DNA of 64,000 nt from Candidatus Stackebrandtia faecavium (GCA_019112895.1 DXIM01000078.1:1-64000), one strand, 5' to 3'; shown: positions 7,432-17,484, counted from the first letter of the stretch. Notes: generated by a model from the letters alone, not told the origin. Numbers and translations are program-made.

Positions 7432-8754
7432 ATGTCCAAGACCCGAGCAGTGGTCGCGATTGCCAGCGCGGCTACCCTGGCTGTCGGTGTCGCCACGGTC
7501 TCGCTAACGGCCCACGCCAGCCCAAAAGAGTCCACAGAAGAGTCCCAAAGCCAGGATCACTCCACAAACAATGCGCCGGATATTAACGTCGACGGCGTAA
7601 AACACCACCTCCAAAAGTTCCAAACAATTGCCGACGACAACGGCGGTAACCGCGCCGCGGGCACGTCCGGGTACCAAGCTTCCGCCGACTATGTCGCTAA
7701 GACGCTGGATGATGCGGGCTTCAACGTCACCCGGCAAACATGCGGTTCCTGCGACAACAGCGAAGACGAGAACGTCATCGCCGACTGGCCCGGAGGCGAG
7801 ACCGACAACACGATCATGATCGGCGGCCATCTCGACAGTGTCGCCGATGGCCCAGGCATCGACGACAACGGATCCGGATCCGCTGCGGTGCTTCAGATCG
7901 CGCTCACTGTCGCCGAAAACAACCCCGAGTTGAAAAACCACATGCGTTTCGCGTGGTGGGCGGAAGAAGAACTCGGAATGCACGGTTCCAAGCACTACAT
8001 CGACAACACCGGCGTCGACGACATCGCCGGCTACATCAACCTCGACATGGTCGCGGGCACGAACGCGGGCTATTTCATAGATAACATGTCCAGCCCGACG
8101 GCCGTGGCCATGGTCGACCACTTCGACTCCATCGATAAACCGGCCGAAGAATTCACCGATTGCTGCAGCGATAACGGACCGTTCACCGACGCCGGTGTCG
8201 AGTCCACATTGCTGACGACAGGTTACGGCGAATCGAAAACTCAAGAGCAAGCGGACAAATGGGGTGGCGAAGCCGGCAAACCTTACGACCCCTGCTACCA
8301 CACCGCGTGCGACACGTATCCGGACAACATCAACGCTCAAGCCCTGGACCACATGACGGACGCGGCCGCGCAAGGACTGTGGGACAACGCATCCAAGACC
8401 AACCGTTACAACCCGGTCGAGATTTGCGGTCAGGATTACTCTATTCAGGAGCGTGAGGCGGTTACCACCGAAAGCGGGACCGAACTCGGTCAGGTCTACA
8501 TGCTGTGGAGCAACGATGCCGAGCAGAACTGCGCCGTGACCATCAAGACCACCGCCGCCGGAGTCGAAACCCAGACCGCAGTCACCCTCGCGGCTGAAAG
8601 CGGTGACAACGTCAGCGATAAAGGCGCCTTCGCGCACTACGCCGGCCCAGTGAAACTCGACGCGAAAGGCACCTGCGTGAAAGTCGACGGCTCGATCGCG
8701 GCTGAAGACGGCACGGTCGGGACCGGGTCGATCCCGCTGAGCCACTGCGGTTGA
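7432..8754 (+). CDS. Secreted M28 zinc aminopeptidase (Streptomyces griseus SGAP-like)
   Basis: A 440-residue exported metallopeptidase. Residues 1-30 are a Sec signal peptide ending AHA. The di-zinc site of M28A enzymes is complete: H133 in GGHLDSV, D144 in GPGIDDNGSG, E178/E179 in WWAEEEL, D205 in INLDMV and H290 in CYHTACDT. Paired cysteines (CGSC, DCCSD, CYHTAC) suggest disulphides as in SGAP. A further ~110-residue C-terminal domain (after ~residue 330) resembles the extra domain of some secreted actinobacterial aminopeptidases. The mature protein is acidic, rich in Asp and Glu, as in salt-tolerant exoenzymes. The gene stands alone with a strong AGGAG site. Confidence 0.92.
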   Translation: MSKTRAVVAIASAATLAVGVATVSLTAHASPKESTEESQSQDHSTNNAPDINVDGVKHHLQKFQTIADDNGGNRAAGTSGYQASADYVAKTLDDAGFNVTRQTCGSCDNSEDENVIADWPGGETDNTIMIGGHLDSVADGPGIDDNGSGSAAVLQIALTVAENNPELKNHMRFAWWAEEELGMHGSKHYIDNTGVDDIAGYINLDMVAGTNAGYFIDNMSSPTAVAMVDHFDSIDKPAEEFTDCCSDNGPFTDAGVESTLLTTGYGESKTQEQADKWGGEAGKPYDPCYHTACDTYPDNINAQALDHMTDAAAQGLWDNASKTNRYNPVEICGQDYSIQEREAVTTESGTELGQVYMLWSNDAEQNCAVTIKTTAAGVETQTAVTLAAESGDNVSDKGAFAHYAGPVKLDAKGTCVKVDGSIAAEDGTVGTGSIPLSHCG

Positions 8755-8770
8755 GCAAGGCGATAAATGA

Positions 8771-8809
8771 GGCAGCCCCGCAGCCCGCGAAGTTGGCCCC
8801 GGGGCTGCC
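8771..8809 (+). terminator. Terminator-like hairpin after the aminopeptidase gene
   Basis: Arms GGCAGCCCCG (8771-8780) and CGGGGCTGCC (8800-8809) pair perfectly 17 bases after the stop codon. No T-run follows, so termination would rely on the stem alone or on Rho. Confidence 0.5.
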
Positions 8810-8949
8810 CATGTCACGGCGCAATACTCACACCGCGTATCCGGACCGCGGCAACGTCGATCGTTTGTCTGATTGCGGACGACTATCGCTTCACCGTACG
8901 GTGACACGGTCATACTCACCGCCGCACAGACCGCTTCGGGAGGGTCTCG

Positions 8950-9606
8950 ATGGCCAACGGTCCCAGCCAATTCGCCGCAGAAGCGTTGAGAAACAACGAC
9001 CCGACCGGTTGGTTCGAGCCCCTGTATGCAGCGGCGGCCCGAGGCGAAGCCGAAATACCGTGGGACACCGACACGCCCACGAAACCGCTACCCGAATGGG
9101 TCGATGAACACGGCATCACCGGTGCCGGACGCCGCGCCCTCGTCGTCGGGTGCGGGCTCGGACGTGACAGCGAATACATCGCCTCGTTGGGTTTCGACAC
9201 CGTCGCGTTCGACCTGTCCCCGACGGCGATCGACGCGGCCAAACGCCGCTACCCGGATTCGACCGTCGAATACATGGTCGCGGACCTGCTGAAGCCTCCG
9301 AAACACTGGCTCGGAGCTTTCGACCTTGTCGTGGAAAGCATGACGGTCCAAGCGTTGCCGGAACCTCCCCGGCATGAAGCGATCGTCAACATAGGCCGTT
9401 TCGTCGCTCCCGGCGGCACGCTCATCGCTTTCGTGCGTGCCCTGGTTGAGGGCGTCACGTATGACGGGCCACCGTGGCCGGTGAAACGGGAAGAAATGAA
9501 CTCTTTCACAGTGGACGGTCTTCGGCCGGTCGTGATCGATCTGCTCCACGAAGACGACCCGCACTCACCGCGCTGGCGGGCCGAGTTCTACCGCGACCCG
9601 GCCTGA
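8950..9606 (+). CDS. Class I SAM-dependent methyltransferase
   Basis: A 218-residue Rossmann-fold methyltransferase. Motif I is ALVVGCGLGRDSEYIASLG, the acidic end of strand 2 is TVAFDLSPTAID, and motif III-IV is MVADLLKPP followed by FDLVVESMTVQAL. The WF(E)PLYAAA and IPWDTDTPTKPL segments at the N-terminus recall thiopurine-methyltransferase-like and related small-molecule methyltransferases of actinobacteria. The substrate is unknown. The gene ends one base before the convergent csaA stop, and its upstream promoter lies in the short gap after the aminopeptidase gene. The start ATG follows GGGAGGG. Confidence 0.82.
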   Translation: MANGPSQFAAEALRNNDPTGWFEPLYAAAARGEAEIPWDTDTPTKPLPEWVDEHGITGAGRRALVVGCGLGRDSEYIASLGFDTVAFDLSPTAIDAAKRRYPDSTVEYMVADLLKPPKHWLGAFDLVVESMTVQALPEPPRHEAIVNIGRFVAPGGTLIAFVRALVEGVTYDGPPWPVKREEMNSFTVDGLRPVVIDLLHEDDPHSPRWRAEFYRDPA

Positions 9607-9948
9607 TCAAAACAATCGGGCGCCATCCGGCACGCCGCGTTCCGGTGACACGAGCACGACGGCTGCGTCGGCGTCCGGCATGCCCAAAACGAGCACTTCC
9701 GAGAGGAAGTCAGCGATCTGACGCGGCGGAAAGTTGACCACAGCCGCTACCTGCCGCCCCAGCAGGTCATCCGTTGTGTACAGCTGAGTGAGTTGGGCGC
9801 TGGAACGTTTCCGGCCGAGCGGTCCGAAATCGATCCACAGCTTAAAGGCGGGCTTGCGTGCCTTCGGGAACTCCTCGGCGGCAACGACAGTGCCCGCGCG
9901 GATATCAACGGCCTCGAATGCGCCGATGTTGATCTGGTCTCGCTGCAT
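9607..9948 (-). CDS. csaA: CsaA-like tRNA-binding domain protein
   Basis: A 113-residue OB-fold protein with the tRNA-binding-domain pattern: FEAVDIRAGTVVAAEEFPKA, KLWIDFGPLG, SSAQLTQLY, GRQVAAVVNFPPRQI and SEVLVLGMPDAD. CsaA of Bacillus has export chaperone activity, and other standalone domains bind tRNA; which applies here is unknown. Length and order match the family exactly. It is separated by 81 bases from gdhA, which lies downstream on the same strand. Confidence 0.9.
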   Translation of the reverse strand: MQRDQINIGAFEAVDIRAGTVVAAEEFPKARKPAFKLWIDFGPLGRKRSSAQLTQLYTTDDLLGRQVAAVVNFPPRQIADFLSEVLVLGMPDADAAVVLVSPERGVPDGARLF

Positions 9949-10029
9949 GACTCAAGTCCCTACTCATCCGCGCCGCCGACCCCGACGGCGTGCTCAGCAA
10001 GTCACCGAACTACATGGACTCATCCGGGC

Positions 10030-11388
<1,359 letters not shown>

Positions 11389-11568
11389 TTATGCCAGTCT
11401 CCGTCGCGGGCCGACAAAGACTGAAACACAATAGTCGCCAGACAATTTCGACGAAACGGTCAACTCACATAGTGAACACGTATGTGCAAGCTTTAGCTGG
11501 CAGATGCGAAGCGCCGCGAATGTTGAACGAACCCGCGCACGTGTTCGACCGTCGGTAACGTGACCGCC

Positions 11569-12207
11569 ATGAGCGAACTGCAACTCAACGACGTTCAGGC
11601 AGCTGTCGAAGGCTGGCGGATCGTCGAACCGAAACTGCGCGCCACCTTCATGACCGGCGACTTCTTGTCCGGAGCTGAATTCGTCGCCGCCATCACGGAG
11701 CTGGCAGAAGCCGCGGACCACCACCCGGAGATCGAGCTGCGTTACGGCTCGGTGCATGTGAGCCTGCTCAGTCACGACGTCGGTGAACTGACGCAACGCG
11801 ACATCGACCTGGCGAACCAGATCTCGCAGGTCGCCGCGCAGCTGAACCTCACTGTCGACATCACGAAACCGCGCATTGTGGAAATCGCCATCGACGCGAT
11901 CGACATCCCGGCCGTCATGCCGTTTTGGAAAGCCGTCCTGGGGTACAAGCAGATCAGCGACCTCACCATCGTCGACCCGAACGACATTCAGCCCGCCGTG
12001 TGGTTCCAGCAGATGGACGCGCCGCGACCGCAACGCAACCGGATCCACCTGGACGTTCACGTCCCCCACGATGTCGCTGAGGATCGTGTCGACGCGGCGT
12101 TGGCGGCGGGCGGACACCTCATCAACGACGCTCAAGCACCGGAATTCTGGTTGCTGGGTGACGCCGAAGGCAACGAAGCTTGCGTATGCACGTGGCAGCG
12201 GCCGTGA
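11569..12207 (+). CDS. Pterin-4a-carbinolamine dehydratase fused to a VOC (glyoxalase-like) domain
   Basis: A 212-residue two-domain protein. The N-terminal ~100 residues are a PCD/DCoH domain with the active-site pattern EAADHHPEIELRYG and the SHDVGELTQRDIDLA helix. The C-terminal ~110 residues form a VOC fold (VMPFWKAVLGYK, RIHLDVHVPHDVAEDRVDAAL, WLLGDAEGNEACVCTW) of the glyoxalase_6 type. Such fusions occur in actinobacteria. The dehydratase recycles hydroxylated tetrahydropterin; the role of the VOC half is not known. No aromatic hydroxylase gene is present nearby. The ATG at 11569 was preferred to the GTG at 11560; both are possible. Confidence 0.85.
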   Translation: MSELQLNDVQAAVEGWRIVEPKLRATFMTGDFLSGAEFVAAITELAEAADHHPEIELRYGSVHVSLLSHDVGELTQRDIDLANQISQVAAQLNLTVDITKPRIVEIAIDAIDIPAVMPFWKAVLGYKQISDLTIVDPNDIQPAVWFQQMDAPRPQRNRIHLDVHVPHDVAEDRVDAALAAGGHLINDAQAPEFWLLGDAEGNEACVCTWQRP

Positions 12208-12219
12208 GGTTGAGGTGGG

Positions 12220-12238
12220 GGCATGTTACGAACATGCC
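12220..12238. repeat. Dispersed palindromic motif, copy 1
   Basis: GGCATGTTACGAACATGCC is an inverted repeat with 8-base arms around ACG, 13 bases after the stop of the pterin dehydratase gene. It is the most symmetric copy of a motif found at least six times between genes in this window. Confidence 0.6.
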
Positions 12239-12350
12239 TGATCAACCCGGAACTGACCAGCGTGGTCGTTGAGCCTGCCGTTACGGGATCGTCGTAACGG
12301 CGGACTCCGTGCAAGCGGCGAGGAGCCGAACGGTAGTATGCGACAGTCGC

Positions 12351-12423
12351 GGGCTCTTAGCTCAATTGGTAGAGCTGCGGACTTTTAATCCGTAGGTTCC
12401 GGGTTCGAGTCCCGGGGGGCCCA
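12351..12423 (+). tRNA. tRNA-Lys (anticodon UUU)
   Basis: A 73-base cloverleaf. The acceptor arms GGGCTCT and GGGGCCC pair with G-U wobbles. The D-arm is GCTCAATTGGTAGAGC. The anticodon arm is GCGGA CTTTTAA TCCGT with TTT as anticodon. The T-arm is CCGGG TTCGAGT CCCGG. The discriminator base is A at 12423, and CCA is not encoded. An intrinsic terminator follows 17 bases later, so the gene is transcribed alone. Confidence 0.96.
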
Positions 12424-12440
12424 CGATTCATATTGGAAAA

Positions 12441-12473
12441 AGCCCGTCCACCGTCGGTGGGCGGGCTTTTTTC
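12441..12473 (+). terminator. Terminator of tRNA-Lys
   Basis: Arms AGCCCGTCCACC (12441-12452) and GGTGGGCGGGCT (12456-12467) with one G-U pair are followed by TTTTTT. Confidence 0.9.
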
Positions 12474-12501
12474 GTGGGCGTCTAAATGGGGCCATAGCAA
12501 T

Positions 12502-12515
12502 ATGTCCGTAACATG
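12502..12515. repeat. Dispersed palindromic motif, copy 2
   Basis: ATGTCCGTAACATG is the reverse-orientation form of the ATGTTACGRACAT motif, located between the tRNA terminator and glyS. Confidence 0.55.
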
Positions 12516-12686
12516 GCACCACACCCGGCACGGCTCAACGGTCCACAGCTGGCGGCGCGTCCGGTGCCGGCGCTCCCTCTCAGCTCACGCGAGGTCATTT
12601 CCCCAGATAGGCGAACCCGGGTGCCTGATATCCTTGCCGCTCATCATTCCTGTTCAGGATCCATCACGGTTACAAGGAGAATCCGC

Positions 12687-14081
12687 ATGGCCGCCAAATC
12701 CACTGTCGATGCCGTCTCGACCTTGTGTAAACGTCGAGGTTTCGTGTATCCGTGTGGCGAGATTTACGGCGGAACCCGCTCGGCGTGGGACTACGGTCCC
12801 CTGGGCGTAGAAATGAAAGAAAATCTCCGCCGCCAGTGGTGGAAAGCCATGGTCACGCGTCGCGACGACACGGTCGGTATCGACTCGTCCATCATCCTGC
12901 CGACGAAGACGTGGCAGGCTTCCGGCCACCTGGACACCTTCACGGACCCGTTGACGGAATGCCTGTCGTGCCATAAGCGTCACCGCGTCGACCATCTTCA
13001 GGAAGCGGCCGCGGCAAAGAAGCGCGGCGACGTCGACCCAGACTCGATCCCGCTCGCCGAACTCGCTTGTCCGCACTGCGGCACCCGCGGGGAATGGGCC
13101 GAGCCACGCGATTTCCAGATGATGCTCAAGACGTTCCTCGGCGCGGTCGAGGACGCTTCCGGTCTGCATTACCTGCGGCCCGAGACGGCCCAGGGCATTT
13201 TCCTGAACTTCCAAAACGTTCTGCAAACGTCGCGAAAGAAACCACCGTTCGGTATCGCTCAGATCGGCAAATCGTTCCGCAACGAGATCACTCCGGGCAA
13301 CTTCATTTTCCGTACCCGCGAATTCGAGCAGATGGAAGTCGAGTTCTTCGTTAAGCCGGGCGAGGACGAGGAATGGCACCAGTATTGGATCGATGAACGC
13401 ACCAAGTGGTACACGGACCTCGGTATCAACCCGGATAATCTGCGTCACTTCGAACACCCGCAAGAAAAACTGTCCCACTATTCCAAACGGACAGTCGACA
13501 TCGAGTACCGCTTCGGCTTCACCGGCAGCGAATGGGGCGAGCTGGAAGGCATCGCCAACCGCACCGACTTCGACCTTTCCGAGCACAGCAAATTCTCCGG
13601 CGAGAAACTCGGTTACTTCGACCAGGCTTCGGGCGAACGTTACGTCCCGTACGTGATCGAACCGTCCGGAGGCGTCGGCCGCAGCATCATGGCGTTCTTG
13701 ACGGACGCGTACGCAGAAGATGAAGCGCCCAACGCGAAAGGCGGCGTCGATAAGCGCACCGTCTTGCGTCTCGATCCGCGTCTGGCGCCGGTGAAGGCGG
13801 CCGTTCTACCGCTGTCACGTAGCGCCGACCTTTCACCGAAGGCACGCGACCTTGCGGCTGAACTGCGGGAAAGCTGGAACATCGATTTCGATGACGCGCA
13901 AGCGATCGGCCGCCGCTACCGCCGCCAGGACGAGATCGGTACGCCGTTTTGCATCACCGTCGACTTCGACACTTTGAGCGATAATGCCGTGACCATCCGC
14001 GAGCGCGACACTATGCGGCAGGAGCGGGTGTCGATCGACAAGGTCGAGGAGTACCTGCGTCCGAGCCTGCGCGGCTGTTAA
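12687..14081 (+). CDS. glyS: Glycyl-tRNA synthetase (homodimeric, class II)
   Basis: A 464-residue alpha2-type glycyl-tRNA synthetase that charges tRNA-Gly. The N-terminal signature [20 protein letters not shown] is present. Motif 2 lies in [29 protein letters not shown], and motif 3 in [15 protein letters not shown] zinc-like [12 protein letters not shown] and CPHCGTRG pair is also seen. The C-terminal anticodon-binding domain ([11 protein letters not shown] onward) is complete. The ATG at 12687 follows AAGGAGA and gives the usual ~460-residue length; the frame open upstream to 12513 is not family-like. No T-box leader is seen. Confidence 0.97.
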   Translation: MAAKSTVDAVSTLCKRRGFVYPCGEIYGGTRSAWDYGPLGVEMKENLRRQWWKAMVTRRDDTVGIDSSIILPTKTWQASGHLDTFTDPLTECLSCHKRHRVDHLQEAAAAKKRGDVDPDSIPLAELACPHCGTRGEWAEPRDFQMMLKTFLGAVEDASGLHYLRPETAQGIFLNFQNVLQTSRKKPPFGIAQIGKSFRNEITPGNFIFRTREFEQMEVEFFVKPGEDEEWHQYWIDERTKWYTDLGINPDNLRHFEHPQEKLSHYSKRTVDIEYRFGFTGSEWGELEGIANRTDFDLSEHSKFSGEKLGYFDQASGERYVPYVIEPSGGVGRSIMAFLTDAYAEDEAPNAKGGVDKRTVLRLDPRLAPVKAAVLPLSRSADLSPKARDLAAELRESWNIDFDDAQAIGRRYRRQDEIGTPFCITVDFDTLSDNAVTIRERDTMRQERVSIDKVEEYLRPSLRGC

Positions 14082-14092
14082 GCGAAGCGTCT

Positions 14093-14134
14093 CGCCTGTG
14101 CGGGCCCGAGGGGTGGGCTCGCACAGGCGTTTTT
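14093..14134 (+). terminator. Terminator of glyS
   Basis: Arms CGCCTGTGCG (14093-14102) and CGCACAGGCG (14120-14129) are followed by TTTTT, 11 bases after the glyS stop. Confidence 0.9.
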
Positions 14135-14509
14135 GTGGCCACACGAGTGATCGTGGCGAACCGACTGCCCCTCGGCGGGCCACCCACCCGTCAGTTCATT
14201 CCACTGACGACAACACTCGTCTTCGGTGCTGCCGATAGCGCCGCCGGCCGACACCACCTCCAGCTGGACAGCCCCTATGGGAGAACACCGCTCTTCCCCG
14301 CTAGCCTCCGCAAAGGACCGTAGGCGTAGCCACGGCCGGTTCTGCAAGAAGCTACTGACATACCCAAAACGCCCGATTCCTACATGTCCGTAACATGCGA
14401 AAATAGAGATCCAGCAACACAATCAGCGACCACACAGCGACCTTCGGTGGCGTTTTGGTTCGGTTGCCATGCCAGCGCGTGACCGAACCAATCCGATTCC
14501 CGCCCCCTG
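14135..14509. other. Intergenic region without a recognisable gene
   Basis: No supported ORF is seen in 375 bases. It contains a small inverted repeat CGTCAGT/ACTGACG (14189-14195, 14203-14209) and one copy of the dispersed palindromic motif (14383-14397). Just to the right lies a sigma-70-type promoter. Confidence 0.4.
14383..14397. repeat. Dispersed palindromic motif, copy 3
   Basis: CATGTCCGTAACATG, the reverse-orientation form, lies between glyS and the candidate small RNA. Confidence 0.55.
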
Positions 14510-14538
14510 TTGACCTCCGCATTTCGGCATGCGATAGT
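14510..14538 (+). promoter_or_regulatory. Housekeeping-type promoter of the candidate small RNA
   Basis: TTGACC (14510-14515) and GATAGT (14533-14538) are separated by exactly 17 bases, close to the sigma-A consensus. Transcription would start near 14545. No protein gene begins within the expected distance. Confidence 0.6.
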
Positions 14539-14544
14539 GGTGCG

Positions 14545-14685
14545 GCTTCGTTGGCGTGCGCCCGGATCGGGCCGCCGACCGATCGCCGACGACGCGTCAG
14601 ACTTCATTCGGCTGCGGGGCTGCCCCCAGCCCGCAGATTGGCTCGGTGATGGTGTTATGCACCGTCACCGAGCCTTCTTTTCTTC
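14545..14685 (+). ncRNA. Candidate small non-coding RNA
   Basis: The segment from the promoter at 14510-14538 to a strong terminator (arms GGCTCGGTGATGGTG 14640-14654 and CACCGTCACCGAGCC 14660-14674, then TTCTTTTCTT) is ~140 bases. A second hairpin precedes the terminator (CTGCGGGGCTG / CAGCCCGCAG around 14611-14636, with a C-rich loop). The only overlapping frame runs through the terminator and has no ribosome-binding site. C-rich loops recall the actinobacterial 6C RNA, but the runs are too short to claim that family. Confidence 0.45.
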
Positions 14686-14795
14686 ACGGTCGTGCCGCAT
14701 ACAGCGCCTTTAGTGCATCGCATATCGTCTATGCCTACCTTGTTGTGAAGTCTCGGCACAGTGCTGGGGTTGCCGATCACCTTTTCGGAGGCGTG

Positions 14796-15101
14796 ATGAC
14801 GAACATCACCATTGAAACCGACCGTGATGATCCGAAGCTGTACGAGTGGCTGGGCGACGACCCGAACGCGCGCAAGATAGACGTCGACCGACACGATTCG
14901 GGCGCGATCGTCGCCGAGGTCGAAACCGCCTACGCGTTGTGGAGCTTGACGTTGGCGATACAGAATTTCCAGCGTTCGCGCCACATCGACAGCCGCCCCA
15001 ACGTCACGCTGGTGTACGGGGAGGAAAGCGTCACGGTCGCGGGAGCTGACCGCGGCACGATCGACGACTTCTATACGCTGCTCCCGCGTAAAACGTCGTA
15101 A
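14796..15101 (+). CDS. Small EACC1-like protein (effector-associated component)
   Basis: A 101-residue protein starting at ATG 14796 after CGGAGGCG. The layout is a beta strand (ITIETD), a helix with LYEWLGDDPNARK, a strand, a long apolar helix (VETAYALWSLTLAIQNFQ), then RPNVTLVYGEESVTVAGADRG and a final helix. This order resembles EACC1, a small partner of conflict-system effectors in actinobacteria that normally carries WL-DDP-L-R, a hydrophobic helix and an edge strand of T-x-x-x-x-D/E-G. No caspase, protease or NTPase effector gene is adjacent. The assignment rests on pattern resemblance only; otherwise it is an unknown small protein. Confidence 0.4.
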   Translation: MTNITIETDRDDPKLYEWLGDDPNARKIDVDRHDSGAIVAEVETAYALWSLTLAIQNFQRSRHIDSRPNVTLVYGEESVTVAGADRGTIDDFYTLLPRKTS

Positions 15102-15128
15102 CGCGGGCCCCCACCGCTGTCGGCAGAA

Positions 15129-15140
15129 GTTACGAACATG
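15129..15140. repeat. Dispersed palindromic motif, copy 4 (partial)
   Basis: GTTACGAACATG, one arm shorter than the other copies, 27 bases after the stop of the EACC1-like gene. Confidence 0.45.
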
Positions 15141-15141
15141 A

Positions 15142-15180
15142 CGTCAGGGGCGCCAACCCTCACCGTAAGCGCCCCTGACG
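15142..15180. terminator. Bidirectional terminator-like hairpin between convergent genes
   Basis: Arms CGTCAGGGGCG (15142-15152) and CGCCCCTGACG (15170-15180) pair perfectly between the EACC1-like gene and the DUF4185 gene. There is no T-run on either strand. Confidence 0.55.
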
Positions 15181-15214
15181 CGCGAACTCTCGGGTTCGCG
15201 CCGAGTCCTGGCGG

Positions 15215-16378
15215 TCAGCCGCCGAACCCGCGAATCCGGTGCTGCATCACCCGGTACGGCCAGCCGACTTCGGTGTTCCATTGGCTGACCGACAAATGGA
15301 TGTCATCCACAGTAGATCCAGGAATGATGTAGCCGCCGTATAGCTGCGCGACGTGGGAATCGTCTTCGCTCCCCCACGCTCCGCCCCAGATCAGGGTTTC
15401 TTTGTGCGCGGCGTAGAGGTCGGTCACGGGTGAGTCCATCACCATGCCGTCGATACGGTAGTTACCGGCGTTGAACCAGGTCAGCATCCACACACCGTCG
15501 TCGAGCCGGCGCAGCGACATTTCCCCGAAACGGCCCGACAGTATCGGCGTTGGCGGGTTGCCCCAGGCCCAGGCCCCGTTGGCGTAACCCCAGGGCTCAT
15601 ACGCCGCAGGGTCCGCGATTGCCGCCACCGGCACCCGGTGCATGATGATGGGCTCGGCACGGTTGAAACGGGTCGAGTAGACGTAGACGTATTCACCATC
15701 GTGATCCCACGTCAACAGCTGGAACCGGCCGCCTGCATGTTCCCCGGGGAACTTTGCTCCGGTATGGACCCAGGTGGCACCGCTGTCGTCGGACCGCCAG
15801 ATCTCGGTCCACACGACGTTGCCGAGTCCCTTGTTCACCATCACATGTAGGTACATGGTGTTGCCTATGGTGATCACGTCGCTGGGAAGCACCGTCGAAA
15901 AGACAGGGTTGTCGTGCTCATAGAACCACAGCTGCTGCGCGGTATCGCCGCCGAAAGCACTGTCCCATTTCACCCCGCTGTTGAGGTCGGTCGTGGACGA
16001 GTACAGCGCCACCGGGGACCGCCAGAATCCTCCGCCGACGTGCGCGGCTTCGAACGTGTCACCGAAGACATACATGGTGCGCCCGTCCGGGGTCCTCACT
16101 GGGATTCCGAGGTCGGTGGCTTCCATCCTGAATCTGGTGGTGATGCCGGGGCCGCTGAGGTCGGCAATTTTCGTGACCTCGAGCGCTTGCGGCTGGAGCT
16201 TGCCTGCGTCGGCGGGACCGGGCAGCACGTCGGCGAACGCGGGTCCGGCAGCCGCGGCGGCCATTCCTGCACCGACGGTTCCGGCCATCGCTTTCAGGAA
16301 GGTTTTGCGTTTTATGGGACGCGCCCATGGGCTGACGGCGCGTTGATCGGATCGTTCGGGCACGGCATTTTCGGGCAT
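15215..16378 (-). CDS. Exported DUF4185 protein (beta-propeller type)
   Basis: A 387-residue exported protein. Residues ~20-50 form a signal with KRKTFLKAMAG followed by an Ala/Gly-rich apolar stretch ending AFA; this is a Tat-like motif with Arg-Lys rather than Arg-Arg. The body has repeated propeller-like strands. The DUF4185 marks are MYVFGDTFEA near the start, then SDDSGATWVHTGAKF, YVYSTRFNRAEPIIMHRVP and the end WNTEVGWPYRVMQHRI. Members are thought to bind or cleave glycans, but activity is unproven. GGAG precedes the ATG. It has its own transcription unit, convergent with the EACC1-like gene. Confidence 0.8.
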   Translation of the reverse strand: MPENAVPERSDQRAVSPWARPIKRKTFLKAMAGTVGAGMAAAAAGPAFADVLPGPADAGKLQPQALEVTKIADLSGPGITTRFRMEATDLGIPVRTPDGRTMYVFGDTFEAAHVGGGFWRSPVALYSSTTDLNSGVKWDSAFGGDTAQQLWFYEHDNPVFSTVLPSDVITIGNTMYLHVMVNKGLGNVVWTEIWRSDDSGATWVHTGAKFPGEHAGGRFQLLTWDHDGEYVYVYSTRFNRAEPIIMHRVPVAAIADPAAYEPWGYANGAWAWGNPPTPILSGRFGEMSLRRLDDGVWMLTWFNAGNYRIDGMVMDSPVTDLYAAHKETLIWGGAWGSEDDSHVAQLYGGYIIPGSTVDDIHLSVSQWNTEVGWPYRVMQHRIRGFGG

Positions 16379-16506
16379 GGGGCACTCCGGATGAACTCGG
16401 GCATCGATCGGGCATCGAAGTAGTCAGATTTATATTAGAGATTCTTTCGTTCGGATGGCGGAAAAAATCCCCTGGCGAGGGGCCATTTAAGGCAATACGA
16501 CCCCGT

Positions 16507-17484
16507 TCACAACTGATCCGAGAGAGCCGGAACGGTCAAGCCGTTGAAGCCGGTAACCTCCTCGGCTGCGCACAGCGCATCCAGGACGGACTCCTCGACA
16601 CAATCCAAAGTGGCTAGGAAAATCGGGTCTAGGTCGGTTTCGCCCAACACCGTCGCTGTCGAGGTGACTGAAACCGCCAGGCCGTAGTCCCCGCTTCCAT
16701 GCGAATAGGAGGCACCGGCGCGGCCGAGCCCGAACACTCCGCGCCGCGCAACCCGGGACAACTGGCGCCCGTCCAGCGGCGCATCCGTAGCGACCACGAC
16801 CATGCACGACCCGACATCGGGCTGACATTGCCACGCAGACGGCACCTCACCGCCCTTGACTCGCAGAACACCACCAAAATTCGCCTGCACCAACGCGCCC
16901 ACAGTGAACTGCGTGTCCGCAACGGTCACGATGCGCGAGGACGTTCCGATGCCACCCTTGAAACCGAGGGCGATCATCCCGGTGCCGGCTCCGACGTTCC
17001 CTTGCGGGACCGGCCCCGTTGCGGCGTTGGCAAGTGCCGCAGCGACGTGGCTTTCGTCTATCGGCCGTGCCCGGATATCGCTGAGCTTGCCGTCATTGCA
17101 TTCCCCAACGACCGGGTTGAAACTGCGCACGTCCCGGCAGTCGTCGCGTTGCAGCATCCAGCTGACGACGGCGTCGGCAACACGGAAAGCCGACAGGGTC
17201 GCGGTCAACACGATCGGGGATTCCAGTTGCCCCAGTTCGGCGATTTGTGTGGCTCCGATGAGTTTGCCGTAGCCATTACCGGCATACACGCCCGCGCTGA
17301 CGGGCGCTTTCGGGTTCGCGTCGCCCGCGAGGATCGCGGTCACGCCAGTGTGGATGTCCGGTGGCCGCTGCACGGTTTCGTGCCCAACGGATACACCCGC
17401 GACATCCGTTATCGCGTTGTGTGCCCCAGTGGGTCCGGCGGCGGTTACGAGGGCGCGCTGACGAGCGCGGGCGACTTGCGGCAT
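16507..17484 (-). CDS. P1-family self-processing aminopeptidase (DmpA-like)
   Basis: A 325-residue Ntn-type peptidase of the S58/P1 family (DmpA, beta-aminopeptidases). Family marks are HNAITDVAGVSVGHETV near the N-terminus, GVYAGNGYGKLIGATQI, NPVVGECNDG, GNVGAGTGMIALGFKGGIGTSSR and the late GLAVSVTST. In this family the chain is cut just before the Ser of G-T-S-S-R, which becomes the N-terminal nucleophile; that site is intact. The product would release N-terminal residues from peptides or beta-peptides in the cytoplasm, with no signal peptide seen. The next gene on the strand starts 45 bases upstream of it. Confidence 0.88.
   Translation of the reverse strand: MPQVARARQRALVTAAGPTGAHNAITDVAGVSVGHETVQRPPDIHTGVTAILAGDANPKAPVSAGVYAGNGYGKLIGATQIAELGQLESPIVLTATLSAFRVADAVVSWMLQRDDCRDVRSFNPVVGECNDGKLSDIRARPIDESHVAAALANAATGPVPQGNVGAGTGMIALGFKGGIGTSSRIVTVADTQFTVGALVQANFGGVLRVKGGEVPSAWQCQPDVGSCMVVVATDAPLDGRQLSRVARRGVFGLGRAGASYSHGSGDYGLAVSVTSTATVLGETDLDPIFLATLDCVEESVLDALCAAEEVTGFNGLTVPALSDQL

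Noticed and set aside
7504..8970. 488-codon - strand ORF
   Set aside because: Antisense shadow of the M28 aminopeptidase gene, caused by high GC at third positions.
12516..12686. T-box leader upstream of glyS
   Set aside because: No T-box sequence, specifier loop or antiterminator is seen.
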